From Tanytarsus gracilentus (lineage: Eukaryota > Arthropoda > Insecta > Diptera > Chironomidae), in NCBI GenBank assembly GCA_038502055.1, contig JAXRKN010000036.1:3472001-3536000 (forward strand): a stretch of 64,000 bases of DNA, written 5' to 3'. This document shows, piece after piece, positions 1-10,094 of this stretch. The notes under the pieces are model-generated. The model was given only the letters and a program-made list of their open reading frames with translations, was not told the DNA's origin and did not search any database. Made by a program: the position numbers and the translations under genes. How positions within the stretch are numbered: the first letter of the stretch is position 1; every line of letters starts with the position of its first letter.

Positions 1-10
1 TAAGTTAAAA

Positions 11-1355
11 ATGGTTCGTGGTAATATGCGTGGAGGTGGTCGTGGTGGCGTTCGTGTTGGATTACGAGGAAACTTTCAAAAGAAAAGCACTTTTAGTAAG
101 ATTTAAAGCCGGCAGAAAAAATTTCCATAAAATAAATATTTTTTTTGCTCTATTAAAACTTTTCAAGTGTTTCTTAACTAACTTTTAATACTTTTTTAGT
201 CCCTCGACATCCGTTTGATCTTAATGTAATTGAGCATGCAATTCATTTTCCTCGAATCATTAATCCAGCACCCGACGATTCATTATTGTTAAATGCTTTA
301 ACTAAAAGAAATCAAGATTTAACATCAACCGACAAAGAACAAACTGCTTTAAACAATCTCGTCACGAAGGTATCGACTGTCCTTGATAATCTCGTCGTAG
401 CGCCAGGAGATTTTGACAAATGTGCGATTGAAGAAGTGCGATTAGTCGGAAGTTACAAGAAAGGAACTATGAGAACAGGTTGGAAGAATTATATATTTAA
501 CTCATATCTTGGTTCTAATATTATTTAATTTAAATAGGCAAAAATATAGCGGATATTGTGGTGATTTTAAAAACCATTCCCACAAAGGAATCAATCGAAG
601 CTCTGTCTAAAAAAGTTGAAGAACTACTCAAAGAATCAATGAAGACCGAAGTGATTGCTAAAACTGAAATGATTACTGTTCAGTTGACAGACAAGGGCTT
701 CGACATTTTTAATTGGCAAGCTAGAATCTGTGTACTAATCGCTACACTTCCACCCAACATTCGCAAAGTCGAGAATGCCGAAATGCAAAAGCATTTAATT
801 AATAATCTTTCAGCCATCAGACACGTTAGATTTTTCGAGGAAAATTCAAACTCGTCCGTTAAGGTTCTTATTAGGATCTTGAGAGATGTTGCTTCACGCT
901 TTGAAGCGCTTTCAGTTATGAATCCATGGATGATTGATTTGCTCGCAAATTTTGCGATTCTCTCGAATTCAAATCGACAAGCTTTGTCGCTCAATCAAGC
1001 TTTTCGCAGAATCTTTCAACTTCTCGCTGCTGGTTTCTTCTTACCAGGCAGTTCAGGTCTTCTCGATCCATGCGAAAATGTTCCAGTGAGAATTCACACT
1101 TGCTTAACACTCGAGCAGCAAGATAGCCTTTGCATGACCGCACAAACCCTGTTGAGAATTCTCTGTCATGGCGGATTCAAAGTCATTCTCGGAACTGAAA
1201 AGAAGGAAAATCTCATCAGTGAAATGAGTGTTTTCGATGGAATTGTTATTAGTCCACTTAAACTCGCTTATGAACCGCAAAATGATTCAACCATCAATGA
1301 CGAGGATATGGAAACTGAAACTGATAATCCCGAAGACAACATGGAACAAGTTTAA
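11..1355 (+). CDS. ILF2: Interleukin enhancer-binding factor 2 homologue (NF45)
   Basis: The product is the NF45 subunit of the NF45/NF90 double-stranded-RNA-binding complex, a nuclear factor in RNA processing and transcription; it belongs to the DZF (nucleotidyltransferase-like) family. Three exons read 11-95, 200-478 and 538-1355, with both introns in phase 1, giving 393 residues against about 390 in vertebrates. The N-terminus is Arg/Gly-rich (an RGG-type tail). Family blocks VGSYKKGTM, VPP/LPPNIRK-like, VKVLIRIL, DPCENVPVRIH and LSHGG-like (LCHGGFKVILG) occur in the expected order, and the tail is acidic, as in orthologues. The ATG at 11 is used because it opens the RGG tail. The second intron uses the donor GTTGGA, weaker than the GTAAGA of the first. 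It is tail-to-tail with the phosphatase gene, and the stop codons are about 120 bp apart. Confidence 0.96.
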
Positions 1356-1413
1356 ATGTATTACCTTGACGAAAGTTTCATGAAATTTGTGTGATTTCTT
1401 TAATGTCTGTCAA

Positions 1414-1464
1414 AATAAAAAAAGTTTTAATCTGTCTGAATAATAAAAATTTAGCGTTTTTATT
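1414..1464. terminator. Convergent poly(A) signals of ILF2 and the phosphatase gene
   Basis: An AATAAA lies at 1414-1419 on the + strand, about 60 bp after the ILF2 stop. A TTTATT at 1459-1464 gives AATAAA on the minus strand, 14 bp after the phosphatase stop. If both are used, the two 3' ends overlap or nearly abut within the 122-bp gap. Seen directly; usage is inferred. Confidence 0.6.
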
Positions 1465-1477
1465 GTTGATTCACATC

Positions 1478-2926
1478 TTAAAGATCACTTTTCTTTTCTG
1501 AATTTTGATCGCAAAGTTCGTTAAGATTGCAATTTTTTGTTTTATGTTCGTAGATCCTTTTAAACTCTTCATATGAGCACATTTTAAACTCATTTAAATT
1601 TTCACACTTTGGGATCGTCACGATTTCTTCCTGATGCAAGAGCTGCACGTGTGGTCCCAATTTTGAGCTTGATTAAGAAAATTAATTAAGGTCAGTGATA
1701 ATGGAAATTATTTTTAAAAAAAACTTACTCATATAAAATTGCGATAAGATTCGATGAAAATGTGTCAATCTTTGAAGTTTTCCATTTTCGATGGTCAATA
1801 ACATTTTCGCCGCTAAGATGAGAGTCATCACTGTAAAGTTCCAAGCATGTCAAAAGTTTCAAAATCGTTCCCGAGTGTGTGAACTTAAATGAAAGCTTTT
1901 TTTCGTTGTCGGATGGATCGAGATGCGTTAGAAGATCATTGACAGTTTTGCAAGCCACATTTCGAGTCACCTCAAAGCCATAACCGTCAATATAAAAATA
2001 TTCCAAGTCCTCCAAGTATTCCATAATTTTCAAGTGATATTCATTCTTAAAAAGTGAGCACCAAATTGATTTTCCGTTGAAGAGATTATGACGCCATGCT
2101 GTTTCAAAGCCGCACATCGTATAAAAAAATTCAATGTCTTTAAAATTTAGATAATCAATTCCAGTTATTTCTCTCATTTGATTCATCATATTTTCAACGT
2201 TTGAAGACTCTATAAATTTATTTTTTTCCCTTAATGCTTCTGGATTTTTTTTAACTGTTTTCATCCACAATGGACATCCTTTATACGGTCTTAGCACTGG
2301 ATCATCTCGTGAAACTTCAATGGCCTCATGATTGTTGGCATTTCCAAAAAGTCCTTCAATAAACTTTTTAGCAGATAAATTTGTTCTTTGCGTGGGTGTG
2401 TGCTTAAAGCTAAAGCTCGATTGACTGTCATTAAAGAACATCGGAAAATGGAGCTTAAATCTTTTTCCTAGTTCCAAAAGTTCTTCCTCTCCTTCTTTAG
2501 TGAGAAATTTTTGTTGTTCGAGGCTAATTGGAAGAGGTTTCCAAGCTTCAAACGCTTCTCTCTCAGCCTCGCTGAAGAAAGTTGACTTTTCCAGAAGCTC
2601 ATCTCGAAAAGTTTCAAGATTCAAGTATTTAGAGATTATTTTTTTGCCAGGAAATCTTGTACCATGTCTGTAATATTTTTGTTTATGAAATTCACAATTA
2701 ACATGTGCCACTAGTCTAAAATTAAAAGCACTAACCTGTAAATTGCCCAAATTTTTCGTGGTGTAAAATTTTCAGGATTAAAGTAATTTTTTCCCTCGAT
2801 CGACTTGAAATGATATGGAGTTTTTGTTGAAAATCTAAGGAGACTCATGTTCAATCCATCATCTTCATCACAAATAACAAATGCCACGAAAAATAAAGTT
2901 AAAAAATAAAAATATTTCACTGTCAT
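1478..2926 (-). CDS. Multiple inositol polyphosphate phosphatase-like (MINPP1/Mipp family)
   Basis: This is a histidine acid phosphatase of the MINPP family, which dephosphorylates inositol phosphates and 2,3-bisphosphoglycerate in the ER or outside the cell. Exons are 2736-2926, 1729-2667 and 1478-1667 (439 residues), with introns of 68 and 61 bp, both in phase 2. A hydrophobic signal peptide covers about residues 1-20. The first intron splits the catalytic motif: joining the exons restores RHGTRFP (family RHGxRxP). The C-terminal part contains VQLLHQE, MCSYEEF and NCNLNELC, as in family members. The second active-site motif, HAE in typical members, reads HSG (in FTHSGTILKLL), so the usual proton-donor Glu is missing. 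The protein ends in KSDL, which resembles an ER-retention tetrapeptide (human MINPP1 ends SDEL). The start is the ATG just before the signal peptide. Confidence 0.88.
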
Positions 2927-3414
2927 TATTTTTCCTTTTTTTATTCGCAAAAATATTCACACAGAAATCATTCTAAATTCTTTTTTAATGATTGATCGAT
3001 GACAATTTTTTTGTTTACTTACTGACGAGCGGGAGAAAAATTTTGAATGACGAAAATGTGTTCGTTAAAAAAGAAGATTAAAAAAATCTCAACGCATGCT
3101 TGATGAATTTTAAAATTTTTATTAAAAAGGATTTGGAGGCATTGTTTTTTTTCCTATGAGCACTGCATACTTGCTATTCCATTCTCGCTCGAAAATCGAT
3201 TGCAATTGACTTCTTATGGTTGTGACATTCTCACTCCGGTCATGGACAGTGTCTTGAGCAACGAAGCCAATTCCTGCGGTATTCGTAAAATAATCGCCAG
3301 ACCAGTTCGAAGTTCCAATGTAGGCTACTTGGTCAGTAACCATGTACTTGCTATGCATTAAAGAATCGTTCACCGGCATTTTAAAATGTTTCTGAAATGT
3401 TTTAGGATATTAAA

Positions 3415-3615
3415 TTCGATTATCGATTGCTGCCGTTCGAAGTGCAGTGTCAATGTAATGCAACCCTGATTTCTTTTTAATGCCTCGAAATTTCCATTAA
3501 AGACTTTAGAAAACTTTCTTCGTATATTTTTGTTCTTTTTGAATGAGACACGAGCAATTTAATAGACACTCGATTATCGATTGCTGCCGTTCGAAGAGCA
3601 GTGTCAATGTCATGC
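3415..3615. repeat. Partial duplication of PLD-like exon 4 (about 46 bp, direct)
   Basis: A segment coding for the start of exon 4 (DIDTALRTAAIDNR) occurs at 3569-3615 and again, with two base differences, at 3415-3461 in the same orientation. At one of these differences the extra copy carries the base found in the intact paralogue near 11030. The second copy lies between the premature stop and the acceptor of the last exon, and has no acceptor of its own. Confidence 0.8.
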
Positions 3616-4526
3616 CAATATCTGAAAAAAATTTTATATTTTTAAAATTTAAATATTTTTAAAATCTTACGTAATTTTTTTGCTTTCTCTATTTGAATAT
3701 TCTCGTAAAGGTGCATATTTCATCACAGAAATATGAATGTAATGTTTTGCATCTAGAATTGTTTGTCTTATAGCATCTAAATCACTTGTCCATCCCTTTG
3801 GTGCGTGGCTTGGAGGAGCGATTGAGAAGAAAGTATTAAAACGCTCCATGGCGTCGTTATTTAAATTTAATTATTAATTGTTAGATATTGGACAAGTATT
3901 GAGTAATAAAAAGTCAGAAAGAAGTAACAGAGGATGTCAAATTTATGGTCAGTGGATTTTCCTTATTCACAGAGGTGTTGTAATTTTTTGAAGTATTAAA
4001 ATGCCAATACAAGTTGAACATTTTCGTAAGCTCTTTCGCAAGACATGAGCAATTTTTAATTAAAATTCCAAGTTCCTTAAATTGTGACAATGAACGCCAA
4101 TCTAAATTTGCTGAACCAAGGTAAATGTGCATCTCGTCCGAAATGAAAAATTTACTATGAAAAATGCCAAGATCTTCTCGTAAATCGATCGAACGAACTT
4201 TTATCATTGATTGATTTTGAAAAATTTTAGTTCCATCGCTCGAATGCTTTTTATCAGGAAAACTTTGTAAAAGCCGTAAATCAACATTTTTGTTTTTTAT
4301 TGCATCAAAAATGTTGTCACCTAGTGAATTTGAATTTTTAAGATCCCAGTAGTATGAGCCTATGAAGAGGGACTTTTTAGTTTGATTTATGAGCAACATC
4401 CATGCATCAAAAGTTGACATAAATGAAGGACTACCATGGTCATAATTTAGTCCTTCCGGATTTGTCTCAACGAGCTGTATGCTGAGTGTAAAAATAATTA
4501 CAGTCAATTAATTACTTTTAATTTTA

Positions 4527-4606
4527 GTAAAACTTTCTTGCTAAAATTTTCATTACTCACTTGCAAGTAAAACTTTCTTGCTAAAATTTTCATTACTCAC
4601 TTGCAA
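4527..4606. repeat. 40-bp tandem duplication spanning the exon 1 donor of the PLD-like pseudogene
   Basis: Two adjacent perfect or near-perfect 40-bp copies. Each contains, on the minus strand, TTGCAA followed by GTGAGTAATG, so the splice donor of exon 1 is present twice. Using the inner donor keeps phase 2 into the next exon; using the outer one adds 40 nt and shifts the frame. Confidence 0.9.
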
Positions 4607-4686
4607 GTATCTTCACAAAAATCACACGTGAAAATTTTCACAAAAATTAAATTTAAAATCAAGAGCAATTTAATTAAAACGTTCAT

Positions 4687-4899
4687 CTTAAACCATTTAT
4701 TTTCTACGTCCTCGCCGACGACGAAATAAAAAATACACGAAAGAAATAAAATATCCCAAAACTGATGTGTTTATTTTTGCTATAATAAAAATAAACAATT
4801 TAAGGTAACATGCAATAAATTGACGAGCTTTACTTTTACTTTTCGTCTTATCAGTTCGGCGAGTGAAATAAGTAAAAATTTTGAACTTGATTTAAAAAA
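4687..4899. other. 5' flank of the PLD-like pseudogene
   Basis: An AT-rich spacer between the signal-peptide exon and the repeat element. It ends in A6 at 4894-4899, which abuts the element. No other gene signal is seen. Confidence 0.5.
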
Positions 4900-4950
4900 T
4901 GTTTCAAAACCCACACGTGGGTGTTGCCGTGTAACCCACTTGTAACAGAT

Positions 4951-5081
4951 CAGTATTGGCTTCCCTTTGCTTCCCCTTCTGGCCTCCCCTTTTGGCTTCC
5001 AAAAATGGCTTCCCAAAATGGCTTCCCAAAATGGCTTCCCAAAAATGGCTTCTCAAAAATGGCTTCAAAATGGCTTCCCAC
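4951..5081 (+). repeat. 13-bp minisatellite (TGGCTTCCCAAAA-type)
   Basis: Roughly eight imperfect copies of TGGCTTCCCAAAA with one-base slips. The matching array in the second element is at about 47070-47190 on the other strand. Confidence 0.85.
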
Positions 5082-5404
5082 TGTGTTTCGACTGTTTTTA
5101 TTTTCATTGTGTTTTTTTTCCATTGAGTTTCATTTTCCACTGTTTTCATTTTCCATTGTGTTCCATTTTCCATTGTGTTCCATTTTCCATTGTGTTTCAT
5201 TTTCCATTGTGTTTCATCTTCCATTGTGTTTTATTTTCCCTGTGTTCCATTTTCCATTGTGTTTCATTTTCCATTGTGTTTCATTTTCCATTGTGTTTCA
5301 TTTTCCATTGTGTTTCATTTTCCATTGTTTCCATTTTCCATTTGTTCCATTTTCCATTGTGTTTCATTTTCATTGTGTTCCATTTTCCATTGCGTTCCAT
5401 TTTA
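5082..5404 (+). repeat. 18-bp minisatellite (TTCCATTTTCCATTGTGT-type)
   Basis: A run of about 17-18 bp units alternating between TTCCATTTTCCATTGTG and TTTCATTTTCCATTGTG variants. Its translations are repetitive and not protein-like. The array is shorter in copy 2 (46826-47069). Confidence 0.88.
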
Positions 5405-5420
5405 GATCCATGTCAATCAG

Positions 5421-5900
5421 TTCCTGATGCAATTACGAGTTCAATGAGGTACATGAAGCCATACTTCAAAAAATGGACATTATGGCATTCCTTGGACACT
5501 CCTGGCCGGCCGTGAGTCATTCTTCAAAATATTAATGCTAATCAATTCCTGATGCAATTACGAGTTCAACGAGGTAATGAAGCCATACTTTTAAAAAATG
5601 GACATTAGTGGCATTCCTTGGACACTCCTGGCCGGCCGTGACGGTCATTCTTCAAAAATCATCAATGCTAATCAATTCCTGAAGCAATTACGAGTTCAAC
5701 GAGGTACATGAAGCCATACTTTTAAAAAATGGACATTGGTGGCACTCTTGGATGGCCATGATAGACATTCCTCAAGTATCATCAATGCCTTTCGATTCCT
5801 GATACAAATACGAGTTCAACGACATACATGAAGCCATATAACAGGAAATTTGTATGAAAAATGGCATTTAGGGCTGTCCATGGCACGACCTGTGGTCATG
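5421..5900 (+). repeat. Four tandem ~120-130-bp units inside the element
   Basis: Units begin at 5421, 5546, 5676 and 5796, each with TTCCTGATGCAATTACGAG or a close variant. They carry GGACATT, a TTGGA core and, in the first two, CCTGGCCGGCCGTGA. The last unit is the most diverged. Fewer units are present in copy 2 (about 46520-46825). Confidence 0.85.
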
Positions 5901-6000
5901 ACCCTCATAATTCCTAAAATGGCCGAATCTAAATTCATAGACCTACCATTTGGCGAAAACTAGAAGTCTCTAGCTATCTCAGGAGCCGAGATCTCGAAGG

Positions 6001-6001
6001 A

Positions 6002-6039
<38 letters not shown>

Positions 6040-6048
6040 GGACGGAAA
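6001..6048 (+). repeat. (GACA)n microsatellite
   Basis: About ten ACAG/GACA repeats grade into GACGGACGG. It lies just inside the right end of the element; copy 2 has the equivalent TCCG/TCTG tract at 46317-46347. Confidence 0.9.
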
Positions 6049-6194
6049 TAGGCGCATATAAGTGTTACACCACTTCGTGGGTTACACAAAAAATAATCAG
6101 CAGCAAAATGAGAAAATCTTCACTGCAAACAAAAATTATCTCGAAATTAAATAAATTTCTCAATTTTATTTATTATCAGAAAAAGCGAAAAAAT

Positions 6195-7416
6195 TTACAA
6201 CAAATCATAAAAAAAATCGAGCCCTTGTCCGATCTCCCATATTGAGATTCCAGTCTTTAATTCTCTCGCTAGGTCAATCCGTTGCTGGATTGAAAAAAGT
6301 GTTGGATAGAAAACTAAATGCTTGCCCGTGTTGGTCTTTACTTCAAAATAATTTTCCTGATCAGCTTCGTCGAATTTTAGACGTCCTTTGTAGTGTTTTA
6401 AGAGATTTAAGAAGGAATGTCCAACAACAGCTTCACCGCCTTCGGGAGTAAAATCATATCCATAAAAGTTTAAGCCTAAAAGAATTTTATGGCGTTTCTC
6501 GGGATCTGTGCAAATATGAAGGACGACTTTCTTCATCCAATAGAGAGGAGAATTTGCACCTGGCCTTTGATATGAAGAAAAGTCATAAGTCATGAGGGAA
6601 AAATAAGACACGTCGTTGTAGAGCTCATCATAGTGCTTTGAATTAAAGAGATCTGGTCCTCTCGAACTGGGTGGAATGACTAGAATGAAATCCAAATTGA
6701 CTTGTCTCAAACTCTTTCCGATTGACTTGACGAGATTATTTAAATGATGATCATCGACACGCTGAGAGAGTTGACTCCACACCTCAAGTACAATTCCATC
6801 GAATTTAAATTTTCTACAGGTGTCGACAATTAATTTACTAACAGCACTAATCTCATCTTGATAAGTGAGCAATTTGGAAAAATCATTGTCGGTGAACTGA
6901 TCAAAGAGGACTCTCGGAATTACTTTTTCCACTCCAGATTTTTTAATTTCCTTCATCCATCCCTCATCGCAATCGTGTGCTCCGGCTATTTCATACTTTA
7001 AATCTTGTTTTCTTATAATTTGAAGCCAAACTGGCGAAATTACATTCAGCTTTCTGCCAAATATTTTAGCAACGTCATAGCCGTGCGAATTCCACTGAAA
7101 AAAAATCATTAATTTTTAGTAAGCTGTGAAGAAAATATTTTTTATATACCGGTGTGACATAGCCGAGGACGGTCCCGTTAAAATTTTTAAGTGATGTCTC
7201 TCGGTGGTAAGTGTTTGCTTCCGCAATGATTGAAGTGGCTAAAGGCTCAACATCAACCAATCCTCTCTCAAAAACATTTTTCTCTACCGGTCCATCATTC
7301 ATTTTTATTTCGGGAGGATTTTTTTGCTTTCCTTTCTTGGTATTTGATGGACCCAATGTCGCTAGCACCCCCGAAACTAACGCCACCATCATACAAAATT
7401 TTAACTCACTTTTCAT
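6195..7416 (-). CDS. CHID1: Chitinase domain-containing protein 1 (stabilin-1-interacting chitinase-like)
   Basis: A secreted or lysosomal GH18-fold protein of the SI-CLP/CHID1 family, thought to bind saccharides rather than cut chitin. Exons 7150-7416 and 6195-7094 join in phase 0 across a 55-bp intron to give 388 residues (human 393). A signal peptide covers about residues 1-20 (MKSELKFCMMVALVSG). Family blocks follow: VLGYVTPWNSHGYDVA, spanning the splice; FKFDGIVLEVWSQ at the strand-4 position, which lacks the chitinase DxxDxDxE; SLMTYDFSS; LLGLNFYGYDF; and the terminus GQGLDFFYDLL. Start: the first ATG, directly before the signal peptide. AATAAA motifs occur on the minus strand at 6165-6174, 21-30 bp past the stop. 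Confidence 0.95.
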
Positions 7417-7823
7417 CGTACTTTCTATTAAATTTTATTTTCATTATATTTGGAAAAGTTTAAATTGAAAAATCGAAATAAGGGGATGTGAACTTGATGG
7501 ACTGCTGCCTCAAAAAGAATGCTCGTTTCTTTCACTTGTTGCTTTTTTAAAAAATATTTGCAACGAAAACACTTTAGGGAGTTTTATATTTTATTAAATG
7601 AAGAGTTTAAAAATTCAAATGAATGCTAAGAAAAAATTTATCACTTAAAAATAATGTTTTAAGAGAAAAACTTTTTATTCAATTTTCTAAATGCTTAACA
7701 AGTATGCCTTAATGATGAACAGACAGCTTATTAGTGCAATTATTTTAAACTTTAAAATTTAAAGTGAGAAAACATTTAGCCAAGTCAAAAATGAAAATTT
7801 GAATAACTTTAAAACGTAACAGC
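7417..7823. other. Intergenic gap between CHID1 and MCM7
   Basis: It holds the CHID1 promoter side and the MCM7 3' UTR. An AATAAA on the minus strand at 7674-7679 could end the MCM7 message. No coding potential is seen. Confidence 0.6.
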
Positions 7824-10094
7824 TTAGATAAAGGTGATTTTGGTGCGTGTCTGATTGACTTGCCACACATTAAGTTCCTCATATTCTTCGATGCATCGAT
7901 CAACCTGATCTGGCTTGTATCCTTTCGTTGTGCATCTGTCCATCACGTCAGAAATTTTGACAGTTTTCAAATTTCCAGCGAGCTCACGAATAACGGCGAA
8001 AATGCGATCGGATGTGTTGTGAATATTATTCGTGCGTTGCTCTTGTGTCTGATTAAGTGAGTCCTTTGACATTTCCAAAAGTCTCAATGCCTCAGACACG
8101 TCGCTTTTCTCAACCGAACTCGAGAGACGAAGACGCGCGAGAGCTGTCGAGAGACGCAAAATTCCGAGTAAATTTCTGGCAGATGTAAAAGTAACATCAC
8201 GATTATTTCTCGCATCACGTCTCAACTCAACATAAGCGTTCACGATGTATTCAGTTAGATCCTTTGGAATTGTTGGATTCTTACGCTTGCATAAATTAAT
8301 ATAACGACGAACGAGATTCATATCTAAAGCCTCAACATTTGTCGGTGGCTGCTTTCCATGACTATGCACATATGTGATGTGATGAGCGAGTCTCAAATCG
8401 TTTTCACGATCAGGACGATCTTGAATGAGCCAAAGTAGATCGAAACGCGACAAAAGAGCAGCTGGAAGTTGGATATTCTGTTCGATCGTTCTTTTAACAT
8501 TGTAACGGCCAAAGGCTGGATTTGCGGCTGCTAAAATCGACACACGAGCATTTAACGTTGTCATAATTCCAGCTTTAGCAATTGAAATTGTTTGCTGTTC
8601 CATAACTTCATGAATTGCCGTACGATCGCCTTCTGCCATTTTATCAAACTCGTCAATGCAGCAAACGCCTATAGTTATAAAGTTAATAAAAAAATATTGT
8701 GAATAAATTAACTTTTGTTACCTTGATCGGCAAGCACAAGAGCACCGCCCTCGAGTGACATTTCACCAGTATGTGGATCTTTCATCACAGCAGCGGTCAA
8801 TCCAACACCAGATGAACCTCGACCAGTTGTATACTGTGATCGTGTCGCCAGTCGACTGATGTAGCCGAGCAATTGAGACTTTGCCACACCAGGATCACCC
8901 ATAAGACAAATATTGATGTTACCACGAATTTTCATTCCGTCTGGACTTTTGTCGACGCCACCAATGAGGAGCAATAAAAGAGCTTTCTTCACATCCAAAT
9001 GACCATAGATTTCAGGAGCCAAACTGCTTGCTAAACGTGTGTAAAAATCACCCGTCGATAACTCTTGAATTTCATCGGGCGAGAGATTGTTTGAAATATT
9101 TTCACTCTCATCAGATTTGTTGAGGGCAACGATGCGATGAGCTTCCATGAAAGTTTCACTCAACAATCCACTGACCATTTGTCGAAATCCGTGACGTTGT
9201 TTAGGCAAGAAAATTCCAGTAATAAGCACATGATCGCCTGGCTGCGAAAGTCTAGTTTGTTCACCGCGACAATAAATGCTCAACGATCTTGGAATGTGGC
9301 CAACTGGAACTTGGTCCGAGTGCTCTTGAATTTTAATCTCCTGGAATTTAACAAATTTACTTCCACGACTCTGAAGTGTTAATCGACCGCCCGCCTTATT
9401 AACACGACAATCTTCACTTGGACATTCCGAAATTGGAGTAAACGAAACGGCATTGACCGGTTGATAAGTCTCTGCGCCACAACAATCGCAAGTATAAGTG
9501 GCAACGACCATCATTGGCTTTACTTCCGTGCATCGAGTCACGATTCCGCGTACAGTCAAAAGCTTTCCAATGTGCTCGGCCTTAATTTCACGAACGGACA
9601 AAGCCTTATCAATGGATGATGACTTGAAAGTCACTTCAAAGCGACGCATAAGCTCCGGTGGGAAGCGATTTCTTGGATCACGATTATCCATTGGATTTCT
9701 AGTTCTCGCTTCCATCAACAAACGATGTTCTATGTAGACATCTAGAGAGTCTTTGGCCACAACATCACGTTCCTTATAATTTGGCAGCAATTCCATGATG
9801 ACGGTGGAGAAGAAACTTGCATAGCGACGAGTATTTTGTTGAATTGCTTGAGCGAGACTCTCATTGTAGTCACTCAAGTCGTCGAGATCAATGGTGATGT
9901 TGACTTGTTCGCGATGCGCCAAACGAGTGAGTTGAACGGCATATTTAAAAATTTTATTGCCCTCGTCGTCAACCGAACAAAATTCCGACAGAAAATTCTT
10001 AATTGTTTCTGTAAAAATTTTCACTTTCAATTAAGCTTTAAACAAACTATTTAACAATCTCACCAATATCCTCAGCGTAGTTTCTTCCAGACAT
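7824..10094 (-). CDS. Mcm7: DNA replication licensing factor MCM7
   Basis: One of the six subunits of the MCM2-7 replicative helicase, a nuclear AAA+ ATPase loaded at origins. Exons are 10064-10094 (MSGRNYAEDI plus one base), 8722-10008 and 7824-8668, with introns of 55 and 53 bp, both in phase 1. The joined protein is 720 residues, the usual MCM7 length. The N-terminal domain contains a C-x2-C...C-x4-C zinc-binding cluster (CDCCGAETYQ to CPSEDC), at about residues 180-215. The Walker A GDPGVAKS lies near residue 381. The Walker B CCIDEFD (442-448) is created across the second splice. The arginine-finger motif SRFD is near 513. The C-terminus ends EELNVWQVNQTRTKITF, as in orthologues. The start is set by the tiny first exon; starting in the second exon would add intron-coded residues. 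Confidence 0.97.

Larger units (their letters stand above)
3122..4686 (-). pseudogene. PLD3/PLD4-like gene, reading frame broken between the two HKD motifs
   Basis: The family is phospholipase D3/4, single-strand nucleic acid 5' exonucleases of lysosomes that need two HxKxxxxD motifs. Pieces on the minus strand: 4601-4686 (28-codon signal peptide ending TCDFCEDTC), about 3914-4481 (PEGLNYDHGSPS and HKD1 HSKFFISD), 3671-3849 (SDLDAI...HISVM), 3621 down to a stop at 3477-3479, and 3122-3391 (HKD2 HSKYMVTD, then SNWSGDYFTNTAG). All junctions match those of the paralogue at 10544-12831. Three faults break it. There is a stop at 3914 with a frame change before 3849. There is a TAA where the paralogue has a Tyr codon. 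A second partial copy of the fourth exon sits at 3415-3461. A weak GTTACT...GGAG intron could bridge the first fault, but the TAA remains. Both catalytic motifs are intact, so damage is recent or the sequence contains errors. Confidence 0.75.
4900..6087 (+). mobile_element. Non-autonomous, tandem-repeat-filled element, copy 1 (unclassified)
   Basis: A 1.19-kb unit lies between two A6 runs (4894-4899 and 6088-6093). The copy at 46275-47243 has the same parts in the opposite orientation. Both ends carry the inverted motif GTGTAACCCAC (4930-4940 and, reversed, near 6077-6087). Each end also forms a small hairpin: ACCCAC/GTGGGT on the left, and CCAC-TTC-GTGG flanked by GTGTTAC/GTTACAC on the right. 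Inside, in order, are a 13-bp array, an 18-bp array, four ~125-bp units and a GACA microsatellite. Long open frames here are only products of the short tandem repeats, and no transposase is encoded. The ends look like a DNA-transposon derivative (MITE-like), but no known superfamily was recognised. Confidence 0.8.

Noticed and set aside
2668..2735. A 20-bp intron (GTTAGT...TTTTAG) in the phosphatase gene
   Set aside because: Too short. The acceptor further on (ATTACAG) gives a 68-bp intron and restores RHGTRFP exactly.
5082..5404. Regular short repeat array resembling a CRISPR
   Set aside because: Units are contiguous with no unique spacers, the genome is an insect's, and the array lies inside a mobile element.
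4904..5515. Long overlapping open frames of 70-180 codons
   Set aside because: They are translations of the 13-bp and 18-bp arrays on either strand (Phe/His/Cys/Ser or Asn/Glu/Trp/Met repeats). The same is true at 46771-47291.
9137..10054. Plus-strand frames opposite MCM7
   Set aside because: They are antisense shadows of MCM7 coding sequence without independent features.
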